A stretch of 64,000 nt of DNA from JACPUW01 sp049115495 (lineage in GTDB: Bacteria; Bacteroidota; Bacteroidia; CAILMK01; JACPUW01): NCBI GenBank assembly GCA_049115495.1, contig JAGDZV010000001.1:62001-126000 (forward strand), given 5' to 3'. Under the pieces are notes generated by a model. That model searched no databases and was not told the DNA's origin. It saw only the letters and a program-made list of their open reading frames with translations. The position numbers and the translations under genes are program-made. Positions 1 through 8,296 of this stretch are shown one piece after another. Each line of letters opens with the position of its first letter. Positions within the stretch are counted from its first letter, which is position 1.

Positions 1-1108
1 TTTGTGTGTCATTTATTACAACCGCATTCAATAATCCACGTCCACGCACTTTATTAACTAATTCAGATTTCTCGGCTAATTCGGTCATTCTAGATCTAAA
101 GATTTCACCAAGGTTCCTTGCATTTTGCATTAGGTTTTCATCATAAACTACTTCAAGGGCTGCCATGGCTACTTTTGCCGCTATAGGATTTCCGCCAAAG
201 GTTGAACCATGCTCGCCTGGCTTAATTACAAGCATTACCTCGTCATCAGCTAAAACCGCAGATACAGGATATGCTCCACCACTCAGTGCTTTTCCTAAGA
301 TTAAAATATCTGGTTTGGTATAAGTGTCAGGCTGCTGCTCACATTTGTTTTCGCAAGTGCAATTGCCACATACTGCTAATAAACTACCCGTTCTTGCAAT
401 ACCTGTTTGTACTTCGTCAGCAATAAAAAGCACATTGTTTTCTTGGCACATCTTTTTTGCCTTGCTAATAAAATCATTATCAGGGGTTACCACACCAGCT
501 TCACCTTGAATTGGCTCAACCATAAAACCTGCAATATTGTCTTCTTCAAGCGCTTCTCTTAAGGCGTCAAGATCATCATATGGTATTCTTATAAACCCTG
601 GAGTGTAAGGACCAAAATTTTCATGCGCATCAGGATCATTTGAGAATGAGATTATAGTTGTTGTTCTACCATGAAAATTATTTTCGCATACAATTAATTT
701 GGCTTTGTTGTGGGCAATTCCTTTTTTCTCGTAAGCCCATTTTCTGGCCAGTTTCATAGCGGTTTCCACAGCTTCTGCACCGCTATTCATGGGCAGCACC
801 TTGTTAAACCCAAACATTTCGGTTATAAACTGCTCATACTCGCCCAATACGTCGTTATGAAAAGCCCGGCTTGTAAGAGTGAGTGTATCCGCCTGATCTT
901 TTAACGCACCCACTATTTTGGGATGGCAATGACCCTGATTTACAGCCGAATATGCTGATAAAAAGTCGTAATACTGTTTACCTTCAACATCCCATAAATA
1001 AACACCTTCGCCTTTGCTCAATACAACCGGTAATGGATGATAATTATGTGCACCATGTTTATTTTCTAGCTGAATTAATTCTTGAGTTTTTGTTTTTGTT
1101 TCTTGCAT
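1..1108 (-). CDS. rocD: Ornithine--oxo-acid aminotransferase (3' end outside window)
   Basis: PLP-dependent class-III aminotransferase that moves the delta-amino group of ornithine to 2-oxoglutarate, giving glutamate semialdehyde in arginine/ornithine breakdown and proline formation. Reading the minus strand from ATG 1108 gives MQETKTKTQELIQLENKHGA, then DFLSAYSAVNQGHCHP and the PLP-lysine segment LILGKALSGGAYPVSAV (Lys about 273) followed by EHGSTFGGNP, all typical of ornithine aminotransferase. About 369 codons are visible and the C-terminus lies beyond position 1. Odd point: just before the PLP lysine, after GIARTGSLLA, there is a short Cys-rich insert (C247-x2-C250-x-C252-x3-C256, bases 341-370). 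The start lies 5 nt after the ysxC stop, so the two are probably co-transcribed. Confidence 0.93.
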   Translation of the reverse strand, partial: MQETKTKTQELIQLENKHGAHNYHPLPVVLSKGEGVYLWDVEGKQYYDFLSAYSAVNQGHCHPKIVGALKDQADTLTLTSRAFHNDVLGEYEQFITEMFGFNKVLPMNSGAEAVETAMKLARKWAYEKKGIAHNKAKLIVCENNFHGRTTTIISFSNDPDAHENFGPYTPGFIRIPYDDLDALREALEEDNIAGFMVEPIQGEAGVVTPDNDFISKAKKMCQENNVLFIADEVQTGIARTGSLLAVCGNCTCENKCEQQPDTYTKPDILILGKALSGGAYPVSAVLADDEVMLVIKPGEHGSTFGGNPIAAKVAMAALEVVYDENLMQNARNLGEIFRSRMTELAEKSELVNKVRGRGLLNAVVINDTQ

Positions 1109-1113
1109 TGAGC

Positions 1114-1764
1114 TTATGTTTTTGATTTATATCGGTCGGCAATTATGCCTGAAAATTGTTCATTTAGTTCAAATATTCTTTTTAAGAAATCATCTCTTCC
1201 TTCTTTAGCTTGTGCTGAAGTAATATGATGAGGAGGCAACTCATCCCAATCATTACCAAGCATATCTAAAAAAGCTTGAATATTATCAGACACATTGGTC
1301 TTTTTAGATTTATCGGCCTTCGTAAAAACCAATTCGAAAGGTATACTGCTAACACCCATCCAGTTTATGAATTCTAAATCTATTTTTTGAGGCGGAATTC
1401 GTGCATCAATCAGAATAAAAGAGTTCACAAGGTTTTCTCTCCTCATCAGATAAGTTCTAATCATCTGATCATACTTCTGCCTATCTTTTTTACTGGTTTG
1501 GGCATAACCATACCCAGGTAAATCTACCAAATACCATTTCTTATTTACAAGAAAGTGATTAATTAACTTGGTTTTTCCTGGTTTTCCCGAAGTCATTGCC
1601 AATTCTTTTCTCTGCATTAAGAAATTTATAAGGCTAGACTTACCCACATTAGACCTGCCAATAAAGGCATACTCTGGCAGATTTGAAGGCGGACACTCAC
1701 TTGGTCTACTACTGCTTTTAAGAAATTCGGAGAAAAGCTGTTGAACGGGATTATTTGAACTCAC
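1114..1764 (-). CDS. ysxC: Ribosome-biogenesis GTP-binding protein YsxC/YihA/EngB
   Basis: Small essential GTPase of the TrmE-Era-EngA-EngB-Septin group that acts in assembly of the large ribosomal subunit. At 216 residues it has the usual family length. Visible motifs: Walker A/G1 GRSNVGKS at 36-43, switch region SGKPGKT about 59-65, G3 DLPGYGYA at 81-88, G4 TKAD at 148-151 and a G5-like SAQ at 183-185. The first codon is GTG at 1762-1764; the family N-terminus (SEFLKSSSR, about 12-20) follows directly, so a much later start is unlikely. A -7 box (CAAAAGTA on the plus strand, 1769-1776) lies only 4 nt ahead of the GTG, which points to a leaderless or very short-leader mRNA. First gene of a likely operon with rocD. 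Confidence 0.95.
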   Translation of the reverse strand: MSSNNPVQQLFSEFLKSSSRPSECPPSNLPEYAFIGRSNVGKSSLINFLMQRKELAMTSGKPGKTKLINHFLVNKKWYLVDLPGYGYAQTSKKDRQKYDQMIRTYLMRRENLVNSFILIDARIPPQKIDLEFINWMGVSSIPFELVFTKADKSKKTNVSDNIQAFLDMLGNDWDELPPHHITSAQAKEGRDDFLKRIFELNEQFSGIIADRYKSKT

Positions 1765-1768
1765 AATG

Positions 1769-1776
1769 CAAAAGTA
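1769..1776 (-). promoter_or_regulatory. -7 promoter box for ysxC
   Basis: CAAAAGTA on the plus strand reads TACTTTTG on the minus strand and fits the Bacteroidota -7 consensus TAnnTTTG. It ends 4 nt before the GTG start of ysxC. No clear -33 TTTG is placed at the usual distance, so the call rests on the -7 box and its position. Confidence 0.5.
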
Positions 1777-1818
1777 ATGGGCCTACTAATCAAGACCATA
1801 TTGCTCTTGCAATAAAGG

Positions 1819-1826
1819 TATATTTG
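1819..1826 (+). promoter_or_regulatory. -7 promoter box for ubiE-porT
   Basis: TATATTTG matches TAnnTTTG 40 nt before the preferred ATG of ubiE at 1867. It faces away from the ysxC promoter, so this short region is a divergent promoter pair. TTG at 1801-1803 is closer than usual for a -33 element. Confidence 0.5.
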
Positions 1827-1866
1827 CAGGCCAAAACAAACCCATGATTTGGGTGTTTTAATATAC

Positions 1867-2598
1867 ATGAGCGAAAACGTAGTACCTTACGGACAAGAGA
1901 AAGGCAGTAAAAGACAACAGGTTGAAGAAATGTTTGACAACATTTCTCATAAATATGACTTTCTAAATCATTTCTTATCTCTTGGAATTGATGTTTTGTG
2001 GCGAAAAAAGTCACTTAAAAAAATTCAAAACTCAAACCCACAACGCATACTTGACGTGGCCACTGGTACAGGTGATTTTGCCATTGAAGCAAAAAAGAAA
2101 TTCAAGAATGCAAAAATTACAGGTATAGATATTTCAAATGGAATGCTTGAAGTAGGGCGCGAGAAAATGAAAAAACGTGGGCTTGAAGAAATTGATATGA
2201 TTCAAGCCGATAGTGCTCAAATACCATTTGAAGACAACACGTTTGATGTTGCCATAGTGGCTTTTGGTGTGAGAAATTATGAAGTTTTGCTTGATGGACT
2301 CACTGATATGTGTAGGGTTTTAAAACCAGGTGGAGAAATTGTAGTTCTCGAATTCTCTAAGCCCAAGGCATTTCCTTTTAAACAGATATACAATTTTTAC
2401 TTTAATCACGTTTTACCTAGGTTTGGTAAAATGATATCTAAAGATAGCGCCGCTTATACTTATTTGCCAGAGAGTGTAAAAGCTTTTCCTGAAGGCCAAG
2501 AGTTTTTAAATGTATTGAGCAAAGCTGGATTTGATAATGAAAGTGCCAAACCATTAACATTTGGAATATCAAGTATATACCATGGTATTAAGAAGTAA
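1867..2598 (+). CDS. ubiE: Demethylmenaquinone methyltransferase MenG/UbiE
   Basis: Class-I SAM methyltransferase catalysing the last C-methylation of menaquinone, the respiratory quinone of Bacteroidota. About 243 residues from the preferred ATG 1867 (MSENVVPYGQ); an in-frame ATG at 1849 would add six residues (MGVLIY) unlike the family N-terminus. Motifs: N-terminal VEEMFDNISHKYDFLNHFLS, SAM-binding DVATGTGDFAIEA, ADSAQIPFEDNTFD and AFGVRNYE, which are signatures of the UbiE/MenG family. porT begins inside the last codons, so the two are translationally coupled; I recall this adjacency as common in Bacteroidota. Confidence 0.95.
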   Translation: MSENVVPYGQEKGSKRQQVEEMFDNISHKYDFLNHFLSLGIDVLWRKKSLKKIQNSNPQRILDVATGTGDFAIEAKKKFKNAKITGIDISNGMLEVGREKMKKRGLEEIDMIQADSAQIPFEDNTFDVAIVAFGVRNYEVLLDGLTDMCRVLKPGGEIVVLEFSKPKAFPFKQIYNFYFNHVLPRFGKMISKDSAAYTYLPESVKAFPEGQEFLNVLSKAGFDNESAKPLTFGISSIYHGIKK

Positions 2599-3280
2599 GA
2601 AAATACTTACCCCATTTTTTGTTCTTTTATTTAGTGTGTGTGCAATAGCGCAAACACAGCATCACCCTTATTACGATATTGAAAAGAAGGTGCATTTTGG
2701 CTTTAGTATGGGAACTAATTTTAGCGACCTTCAATACAGCATGAGCGAGAATTTTTTCACCAATGATTCTCTAAACTCAGTGAGTATAGGATTAATACCT
2801 GGAATAACCCTTGGTGCTATTTGTAATTTTCATATTAAGGAGCGATTAGACCTTAGAATAATTCCTTCACTATTGTTGAGCCAAAGAAATGTAAACTTTA
2901 ATTTTTCTAACGGTTCTGAACGTTTTAAAACTATTGAAAGTGTTTACGCTAACTTGCCAATACACTTAAAATATAAATCTACAAGACATGGAAACTGGAG
3001 GTTTTATGTACTTGGCGGTGGTGAATATTCTTATGACATAGCAAGTAATCAAGGTGCTGAAAAGGATTTTTTCAATCCTAATATTGCACTTAGGCGACAT
3101 AATTATAGCTATACATGGGGCTTTGGTTTCGACTTTTATTTCCCTTACTTTAAGTTCTCTCCCGAAATAAGGATTGCAAACGGAATTAATAATGTTTTAG
3201 ACCCACACGAAACGGTTTACTCTGACTCTTTTTCTAAGTTCAGAAACAGAATGATCCTTATTAGTTTTCATTTTGAATAA
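2582..3280 (+). CDS. porT: PorT-family outer-membrane protein of the type IX secretion system
   Basis: About 232 residues from ATG 2582. An earlier in-frame ATG (2561) adds seven residues in front of a good signal peptide (MVLRSKKILTPFFVLLFSVC..AIAQ), so 2582 is preferred; it overlaps the ubiE stop by 17 nt. After the signal peptide the protein opens with YYDIEKKVHFGFSMGTNFSD, the typical start of PorT/SprT-like barrels, and alternates aromatic and polar residues to a C-terminal FHFE. PorT is needed for type IX secretion, and cargo with sorting domains occurs in this window (40346-42622 and probably 44151-45629). Assignment rests on sequence style and the ubiE neighbourhood; a generic PorT-like barrel is the alternative. 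Confidence 0.82.
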   Translation: MVLRSKKILTPFFVLLFSVCAIAQTQHHPYYDIEKKVHFGFSMGTNFSDLQYSMSENFFTNDSLNSVSIGLIPGITLGAICNFHIKERLDLRIIPSLLLSQRNVNFNFSNGSERFKTIESVYANLPIHLKYKSTRHGNWRFYVLGGGEYSYDIASNQGAEKDFFNPNIALRRHNYSYTWGFGFDFYFPYFKFSPEIRIANGINNVLDPHETVYSDSFSKFRNRMILISFHFE

Positions 3281-3288
3281 AAATAGCC

Positions 3289-3480
3289 GTGGGTAGAATA
3301 ATTCTTTTTGCAGCCATAGCTGGTCTTGTTTTCTACATATTAAGGTCAGTAGAGCGTGGTGGTAGAAAATCTGAATACAAACCCTGCGAAAAATGTGATG
3401 GAAAGGGTTATTGGGTAGCAACAAGAGGCGAAAAAGACAAATGCGATAGATGTAAAGGCTCTGGTAAAGTGCTTAGATAA
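3289..3480 (+). CDS. Membrane-anchored zinc-ribbon mini-protein (DnaJ-type CxxCxGxG)
   Basis: A 63-residue protein starting with GTG 8 nt after porT. Residues 3-18 form one hydrophobic helix (IILFAAIAGLVFYILR). The rest carries two CxxCxGxG/S-type repeats, CEKCDGKGY and CDRCKGSGK, resembling the zinc-binding repeats of DnaJ; two such repeats would make one Zn site of four cysteines. Not recognised as a named family. The distance to porT suggests co-transcription, and a role in folding or assembly of envelope proteins is only a guess. Confidence 0.65.
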   Translation: MGRIILFAAIAGLVFYILRSVERGGRKSEYKPCEKCDGKGYWVATRGEKDKCDRCKGSGKVLR

Positions 3481-3597
3481 ATATCTAACCTTTTAAATTC
3501 AAGAGCCTAAATAAGTAAGTATTGTGGGTTTATTCCTTTCATTTAATGAATATATTATTTAGCCATGTAAATCTGAAAAGTCAGTTTTTGATAAAAG

Positions 3598-3628
3598 AAA
3601 AAAGGCATCCAAAATGGATGCCTTTTTT
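3598..3628. terminator. Bidirectional intrinsic terminator between the porT operon and rny
   Basis: A perfect hairpin: A-rich arm ending GGCATCC (to 3610), loop AAAAT (3611-3615), then GGATGCC and six T (3616-3628). The A-run on one side and the T-run on the other let it work in both directions. It sits between the convergent ends of 3289-3480 (+) and rny (-, stop 3651). The rest of 3481-3650 shows nothing else. Confidence 0.85.
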
Positions 3629-3650
3629 AGTTTAACTTTTCAGTTACGAC

Positions 3651-5231
3651 TTATTTTGCGTACGCAATTGCTCGCTTTTCTCTAATTACAGTAATCTTGA
3701 TTTGACCAGGATATGTCATTTCAGTTTGAATCTTTGATGAAATATCGAAAGACAACTGATCTGCCAATAAATCATCAACTTTCTCGGCTTCTACAATTAC
3801 TCTTAATTCTCTACCGGCTTGAATTGCAAAACATTTCTGTACGCCATCAAAGCTTAATGCAATTCGCTCAAGGTCCTTAAGCCTTTGTATGTAAGATTCA
3901 AATACTTCTCTACGTGCACCAGGTCTTGCACCTGACATACCATCACACACCTGAATTATAACTGAAAGTGGGCTAATTTTTTCAATTTCATCATGGTGAG
4001 CTCCAATAGCATTGCAAACCACAGCGTGCTCTTTATGCTTCTCAGCCATTTTCATACCCAGCAATGCATGCGGAGTTTCGGCATCTTCCATTACTTTACC
4101 AATATCGTGCAATAATCCCGCTCTTTTGGCCATTTTTACATTAAGCTTAAGCTCTGCTGCCATTGTAGCACAAAGGTTGGCTACTTCTCTGGAGTGCTGC
4201 AGCAGGTTTTGACCGTAAGATGAACGGTATCTCATTTTACCCACCAATCTTACAATCTCAGGATGTAGGCCATGAATACCTAAGTCAAGACAAGTTTTTT
4301 CTCCAATTTCTTGAATCTCCTCTTCAATTTGCTTTTCAGTTTTCTTTACAACTTCTTCAATTCTGGCTGGGTGAATTCTACCATCAGCAACCAATCTATG
4401 AAGTGCCAATCTTGCGATTTCTCTTCGCATTGGATCAAATGCAGAAAGTACAATGGCTTCAGGTGTATCATCAATAATGATCTCTACTCCCGTTGCAGCT
4501 TCAAGTGCTCTAATGTTTCGTCCTTCCCTACCAATGATTCTTCCTTTTACCTCATCATTTTCAATGTGGAAAACTGACACAACATTATCTATAGTTGTTT
4601 CTGTAGCCACGCGCTGAATGCTCTCAATAACTACTTTCTTTGATTGCTTACCAGCTTCTACTTTTGCTTCGTCTAGTATATCTTTAATATATTGTTTTGC
4701 GTCTGTTCTGGCTTCTTCTTTAAGGGCTTCAACCATTTGTGTTTTGGCTTCTTCAGCACTCATACCCGCTATTTTTTCAAGCTCAGCCACTTGTTTTCTG
4801 TGTACCGCGTCAAGCTCGGCCTTTTTCTCATCAAGATTGGCCATTTTGTCTTTGTAACTCTTGATTACGCCTTGAACTTTGCTCTCTTCTTGCGCTACTT
4901 CGTTTAGCTTTTTCTTTAAAGTTTGGTCTTTTTGTTTTACCCTATTTTCGGCCTCGGCCATTTTTGAGTTTCTCTCCCTAATTTTTTGATCATGTTCGCC
5001 TTTAAGTTGTAAAAACTTCTCCTTCGCCTCAAGGAGTTTGTTCTTCTTTAAAATTTCTGCTTGTGCCTCACCTTCTTTGATAATTTCATCCGCCTTTTTC
5101 TTTGCTTCTTCAGCTTTGTCGGAGTTTTCTTCTTTAAGCTTGGCAATTGTGCTTTTGTTCATTAGAAAAGCAATAACAAAACCTACTACAAGGCCTGCTA
5201 TGCCAGCTAATGCTACAATTCCTGTTGTCAT
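3651..5231 (-). CDS. rny: Ribonuclease Y
   Basis: Membrane-anchored endoribonuclease that starts turnover of many mRNAs. 526 residues, normal for the family. Domains in order: N-terminal transmembrane helix about 5-24 (IVALAGIAGLVVGFVIAFLM), long charged coiled coil about 28-200, KH RNA-binding domain around 225-290 with GRIIGREGRNIRALE, and an HD phosphohydrolase domain from about 340 with HSREVA and the catalytic LLHDIGK (His-Asp near 375). C-terminus VIREKRAIAYAK fits the family. It is the last gene of the pheT, coiled-coil, zapA, rny run, 61 nt after zapA. Confidence 0.96.
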   Translation of the reverse strand: MTTGIVALAGIAGLVVGFVIAFLMNKSTIAKLKEENSDKAEEAKKKADEIIKEGEAQAEILKKNKLLEAKEKFLQLKGEHDQKIRERNSKMAEAENRVKQKDQTLKKKLNEVAQEESKVQGVIKSYKDKMANLDEKKAELDAVHRKQVAELEKIAGMSAEEAKTQMVEALKEEARTDAKQYIKDILDEAKVEAGKQSKKVVIESIQRVATETTIDNVVSVFHIENDEVKGRIIGREGRNIRALEAATGVEIIIDDTPEAIVLSAFDPMRREIARLALHRLVADGRIHPARIEEVVKKTEKQIEEEIQEIGEKTCLDLGIHGLHPEIVRLVGKMRYRSSYGQNLLQHSREVANLCATMAAELKLNVKMAKRAGLLHDIGKVMEDAETPHALLGMKMAEKHKEHAVVCNAIGAHHDEIEKISPLSVIIQVCDGMSGARPGARREVFESYIQRLKDLERIALSFDGVQKCFAIQAGRELRVIVEAEKVDDLLADQLSFDISSKIQTEMTYPGQIKITVIREKRAIAYAK

Positions 5232-5292
5232 CTCTGCTTTTGAGTTTTAAAGTGTTTTAAAAAAAAATCTGAGATGATATGTAATGAACGCG

Positions 5293-5583
5293 TTAGCTTG
5301 TATAAGACTCGAGCATTTGATCAATCCGATCTATTTGATCAGAAACGCCATCATCTTCAATCCACTTTTTGGATTCAATTTTGGCTTGTTCTGTTGCCAA
5401 TTGTAAGGATATCATGGCCAGAACATCTTTATACTCATTTATTCCATACTTGGATCGCATCTCTTTAATTTGTTGATCTAGCTGCTTAACCGCTTTTCTT
5501 ACATAAAACTCTTCTGAAGTTGAGACTTTTATGGGAAAAACCCTATCAGCTATCTTTACCTTTATAGAGACTTCGTTACTCAT
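5293..5583 (-). CDS. zapA: Cell division protein ZapA
   Basis: A 96-residue ZapA-family protein that bundles FtsZ filaments at the division site. Start MSNEVSIKVKIADRVFPIKV, the beta-strand N-terminal head (with EEFYVRKAVKQLDQQIKEMR), then a long C-terminal helix ending in LESYTS. Typical ZapA length. It follows the coiled-coil gene by 10 nt and precedes rny. The coiled-coil neighbour may be its partner. Confidence 0.88.
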   Translation of the reverse strand: MSNEVSIKVKIADRVFPIKVSTSEEFYVRKAVKQLDQQIKEMRSKYGINEYKDVLAMISLQLATEQAKIESKKWIEDDGVSDQIDRIDQMLESYTS

Positions 5584-5593
5584 TACAATACCA

Positions 5594-5881
5594 TCAGCTA
5601 TTTAACAGCTCAATACATTTATCTATTTCTTTAATGTATTGGTCTATTTTCCGTTTAATATTATCGCTTTCGTCAGCCTTTACATCGTCTGACTTGGCTA
5701 TATGCAAATGTACATTTTTGTTCTCTAACTCATTTATGAGTTGTTCTTGTTCTTCTATACGGCCGCGCAATACATTGGCTTCAACCTTTAGCCTATTATT
5801 CTCTGTTTTTAGGGCATTATAGGCGCTTCCTAGCTTATTTATTCTTTGCTCAATACTAGCAAGTTTATCCTTAATTTCCAT
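5594..5881 (-). CDS. Small coiled-coil protein upstream of zapA (possible division partner)
   Basis: 95 residues, nearly all predicted helix with heptad spacing (IEQRINKLGSAYNALKTENN, then RGRIEEQEQLINELENKNVH and KIDQYIKEIDKCIELL). No catalytic motif, no signal peptide, no membrane segment. The ATG directly abuts the pheT stop (zero gap) and zapA follows after 10 nt. Length and coiled-coil form recall ZapB, but I see no sequence proof of homology. Role in cell division is inferred from place alone. Confidence 0.75.
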   Translation of the reverse strand: MEIKDKLASIEQRINKLGSAYNALKTENNRLKVEANVLRGRIEEQEQLINELENKNVHLHIAKSDDVKADESDNIKRKIDQYIKEIDKCIELLNS

Positions 5882-8257
5882 TTACTTTCTAATTTGACAG
5901 CCTATTGACTCAAGCGATTTGGTTATCTGAGTCATTTCAAATTCCACTTGCTTATCGTTTAGTGTTTTGGCCTTATTTTCAAAGGTAAATCTAAGAGCAT
6001 AAGATGCAAAACCAGGGTCTAATGGTTTACCTTTATAAAGATCAAAACAGCTTACCGATTTTAAAAACTTGGTTTTAGTTGAATTTACGGCACCCAAAAT
6101 GTCAGTATACTTTGTGGATTCAGTTAAAATAAAAGACAGGTCTCTAACCATTTGCGGAAACCTGCTTGGCTCGCTGTATTTAATTTTTAACTTGCCGTAT
6201 TTTCTTAATAACTGCTTGTATTGAATTTGGGCAACAAATACACCTTGATCAATTGAATGCTTACTGGTAAGAGCTGAGCTTAACTTTCCAATTTTCAATA
6301 ATGACTGTTCATCTTTTAATCCATAAAACCACTCATTATCATTTTCAATTGGTTGTAACCTAGCGTGCTTAATATTTATGGCATTAAACAACTTAGATAC
6401 TATGGCCTTTAACGTGTAAAAGCTACTTGTACGGTTCTTTATATTCCAGCTATCTTCAATTAGCTCATCACCAGTTAGCCAAATGGTTAAAAACTGATTT
6501 TCTTCATAACCTTGCTCAGATACACTGTATTGATTGGCTATTTCAAAGAATCGAACATTTTTTTGTTGACGGTTAATGTTATGAGCAATTGATGTCAACC
6601 CAGATGCAATTTGACTATTCCTTAAATGAGTCATTTCAGCACTAAGTGGGTTTAGTATTGCAAGACCTTTCTCATCTAAATCTGAAGTGAATGGTGAAGA
6701 CTTGATCTCAAAATATCCCTCTCCATTTAGAACAGAAGCTATTTTTGAATAAAGGCCTTTTGCGGTACCCATTTTGTTTGACGGAATGGAGATTTTCATG
6801 CTTTGATCGTAGCCCACGGTATTGTAACCGTAAATTCTCAACACTTCTTCAACAACATCTACCGGACGGGTTACATCTGGTTTGTTGCTTGGAGCAATCA
6901 ATTCTATGGTATCTGCATTTACATCTACCTCAAATCCCAGTCGAATCAAAATATCTACAACCTCGTCTCTTTCAATTTCAACTCCAATTACTCTGTTTAG
7001 GAATTCAAAGTCTAAACTAATTTTAGCCTTTGCTATTTGGTTTGGATATGAATCTACGTATATATCTTCTGCTTTTCCACCTCCTATTTCTTGCATTAAT
7101 TGAGCGGCAAAGTTCAAGGCATCTATAGTTATGTTATGATCAACGCCACGCTCAAACCTAAACGAAGAATCAGTGCTAATTTGATGTTTTTTAGCAGTTC
7201 TTCTTACAACTGATGGATTGAAATAAGCGCTTTCTATTAATACATCAGCTGTATTCTCATTTATTCCCGAATGCAAACCGCCAAGCACACCTGCAAAAGC
7301 CAAAGCTCGCTCTGAATCACAAATCAAAAGCTCGGTTCCGTCAAGTTCCCTTTCAATTTCGTCAAGCGTAATTAGCTTTTCACCTTTTTCCGATCTTCTA
7401 ACAATTATTTGGTCACCTTTGATTTCGTTCAAATCAAAACCGTGTAATGGCTGACCTAAATCATGCATTACATAGTTTGTAATATCAACAATGTTATTGA
7501 TTGGCGAGAGTCCTATGGCTTTTAATTTATCTTGAAGCCATTGTGGAGAAGGTTCAACTTTTACACCTCTTACAATTCTTGCAGCGTAGCGAGGACAAGC
7601 TTCATCATCTTTGATTGAAATTGATACTTGACTTTCACCTTTTACAGCTCTTGTTATCTCTCTTTGAATAATTTCTGTTTTGAGCTTGGCTGCCAGGTCA
7701 ATAGCTGTACCACGGTGGCATGCTGCATCTACCCTGTTTGGTGTTAAACCGATCTCTATTATATCGTCTCGGTAGGCATCAATTACGTTTTCAAAATTTG
7801 TTCCTGGAACTAGTGAATTATCAAGTACCATTATACCATCATGACTCTCTCCTATACCTAATTCATCTTCGGCGCATATCATGCCAAATGAAACTTCACC
7901 TCTGATCTTTCCTTTCTTGATTTTGATGGTATTGCCATCAGAAAAAGTAAGTTCGGTACCAACTGTAGCTACTGGTACTTTTTGGCCTTGAGCTACATTA
8001 GGCGCCCCACAAACTATCTGCAAGGGTTCATCTTGCCCAATATCAACCTTAGTAAGTCTTAGCTTATCTGCATTTGGGTGTTGCCAAGTTTCAAGCACAT
8101 GGCCAACTACAACTCCTTTTAGGCTACCTTTTAAAGTTGTGTACTCAAACAGATCTTCAACCTCAAGGCCAATATCGGTAAGAATTTCTGATACTTCTTG
8201 TACTGATTTATTTTGTAGATCAACGTGCTCTTTGAGCCAATTGAATGAAATGTTCAT
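5882..8257 (-). CDS. pheT: Phenylalanine--tRNA ligase beta subunit
   Basis: 791 residues, normal for the bacterial PheT. Domains in order: N-terminal MNISFNWLKEHVDL, tRNA-binding (EMAP-like) domain about 42-150 containing HPNADKLRLTKVD and IVCGAPNV, B3/B4 editing domain about 210-375 with GQPLHGFDLNEI and FRFERGVD, B5 domain about 400-470 with IELIAPSNKPDVTRPVDVVEE, the synthetase-like core, and the C-terminal FDX-ACB domain (SRFPQMVRDLSFILTE to the end). It forms an alpha2-beta2 enzyme with PheS, which is not in the window. It heads the minus-strand run to rny; the 39-nt gap to the DUF1684 gene contains no strong promoter I can identify. Confidence 0.97.
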   Translation of the reverse strand: MNISFNWLKEHVDLQNKSVQEVSEILTDIGLEVEDLFEYTTLKGSLKGVVVGHVLETWQHPNADKLRLTKVDIGQDEPLQIVCGAPNVAQGQKVPVATVGTELTFSDGNTIKIKKGKIRGEVSFGMICAEDELGIGESHDGIMVLDNSLVPGTNFENVIDAYRDDIIEIGLTPNRVDAACHRGTAIDLAAKLKTEIIQREITRAVKGESQVSISIKDDEACPRYAARIVRGVKVEPSPQWLQDKLKAIGLSPINNIVDITNYVMHDLGQPLHGFDLNEIKGDQIIVRRSEKGEKLITLDEIERELDGTELLICDSERALAFAGVLGGLHSGINENTADVLIESAYFNPSVVRRTAKKHQISTDSSFRFERGVDHNITIDALNFAAQLMQEIGGGKAEDIYVDSYPNQIAKAKISLDFEFLNRVIGVEIERDEVVDILIRLGFEVDVNADTIELIAPSNKPDVTRPVDVVEEVLRIYGYNTVGYDQSMKISIPSNKMGTAKGLYSKIASVLNGEGYFEIKSSPFTSDLDEKGLAILNPLSAEMTHLRNSQIASGLTSIAHNINRQQKNVRFFEIANQYSVSEQGYEENQFLTIWLTGDELIEDSWNIKNRTSSFYTLKAIVSKLFNAINIKHARLQPIENDNEWFYGLKDEQSLLKIGKLSSALTSKHSIDQGVFVAQIQYKQLLRKYGKLKIKYSEPSRFPQMVRDLSFILTESTKYTDILGAVNSTKTKFLKSVSCFDLYKGKPLDPGFASYALRFTFENKAKTLNDKQVEFEMTQITKSLESIGCQIRK

Positions 8258-8296
8258 AACACAAATTGATAATCTCGCAAAGGTGCAAAATTCAGC

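Noticed and set aside
5232..5292. 6S RNA next to zapA
   Set aside because: The gap is only 61 nt, too short for 6S RNA, and shows no long hairpin.
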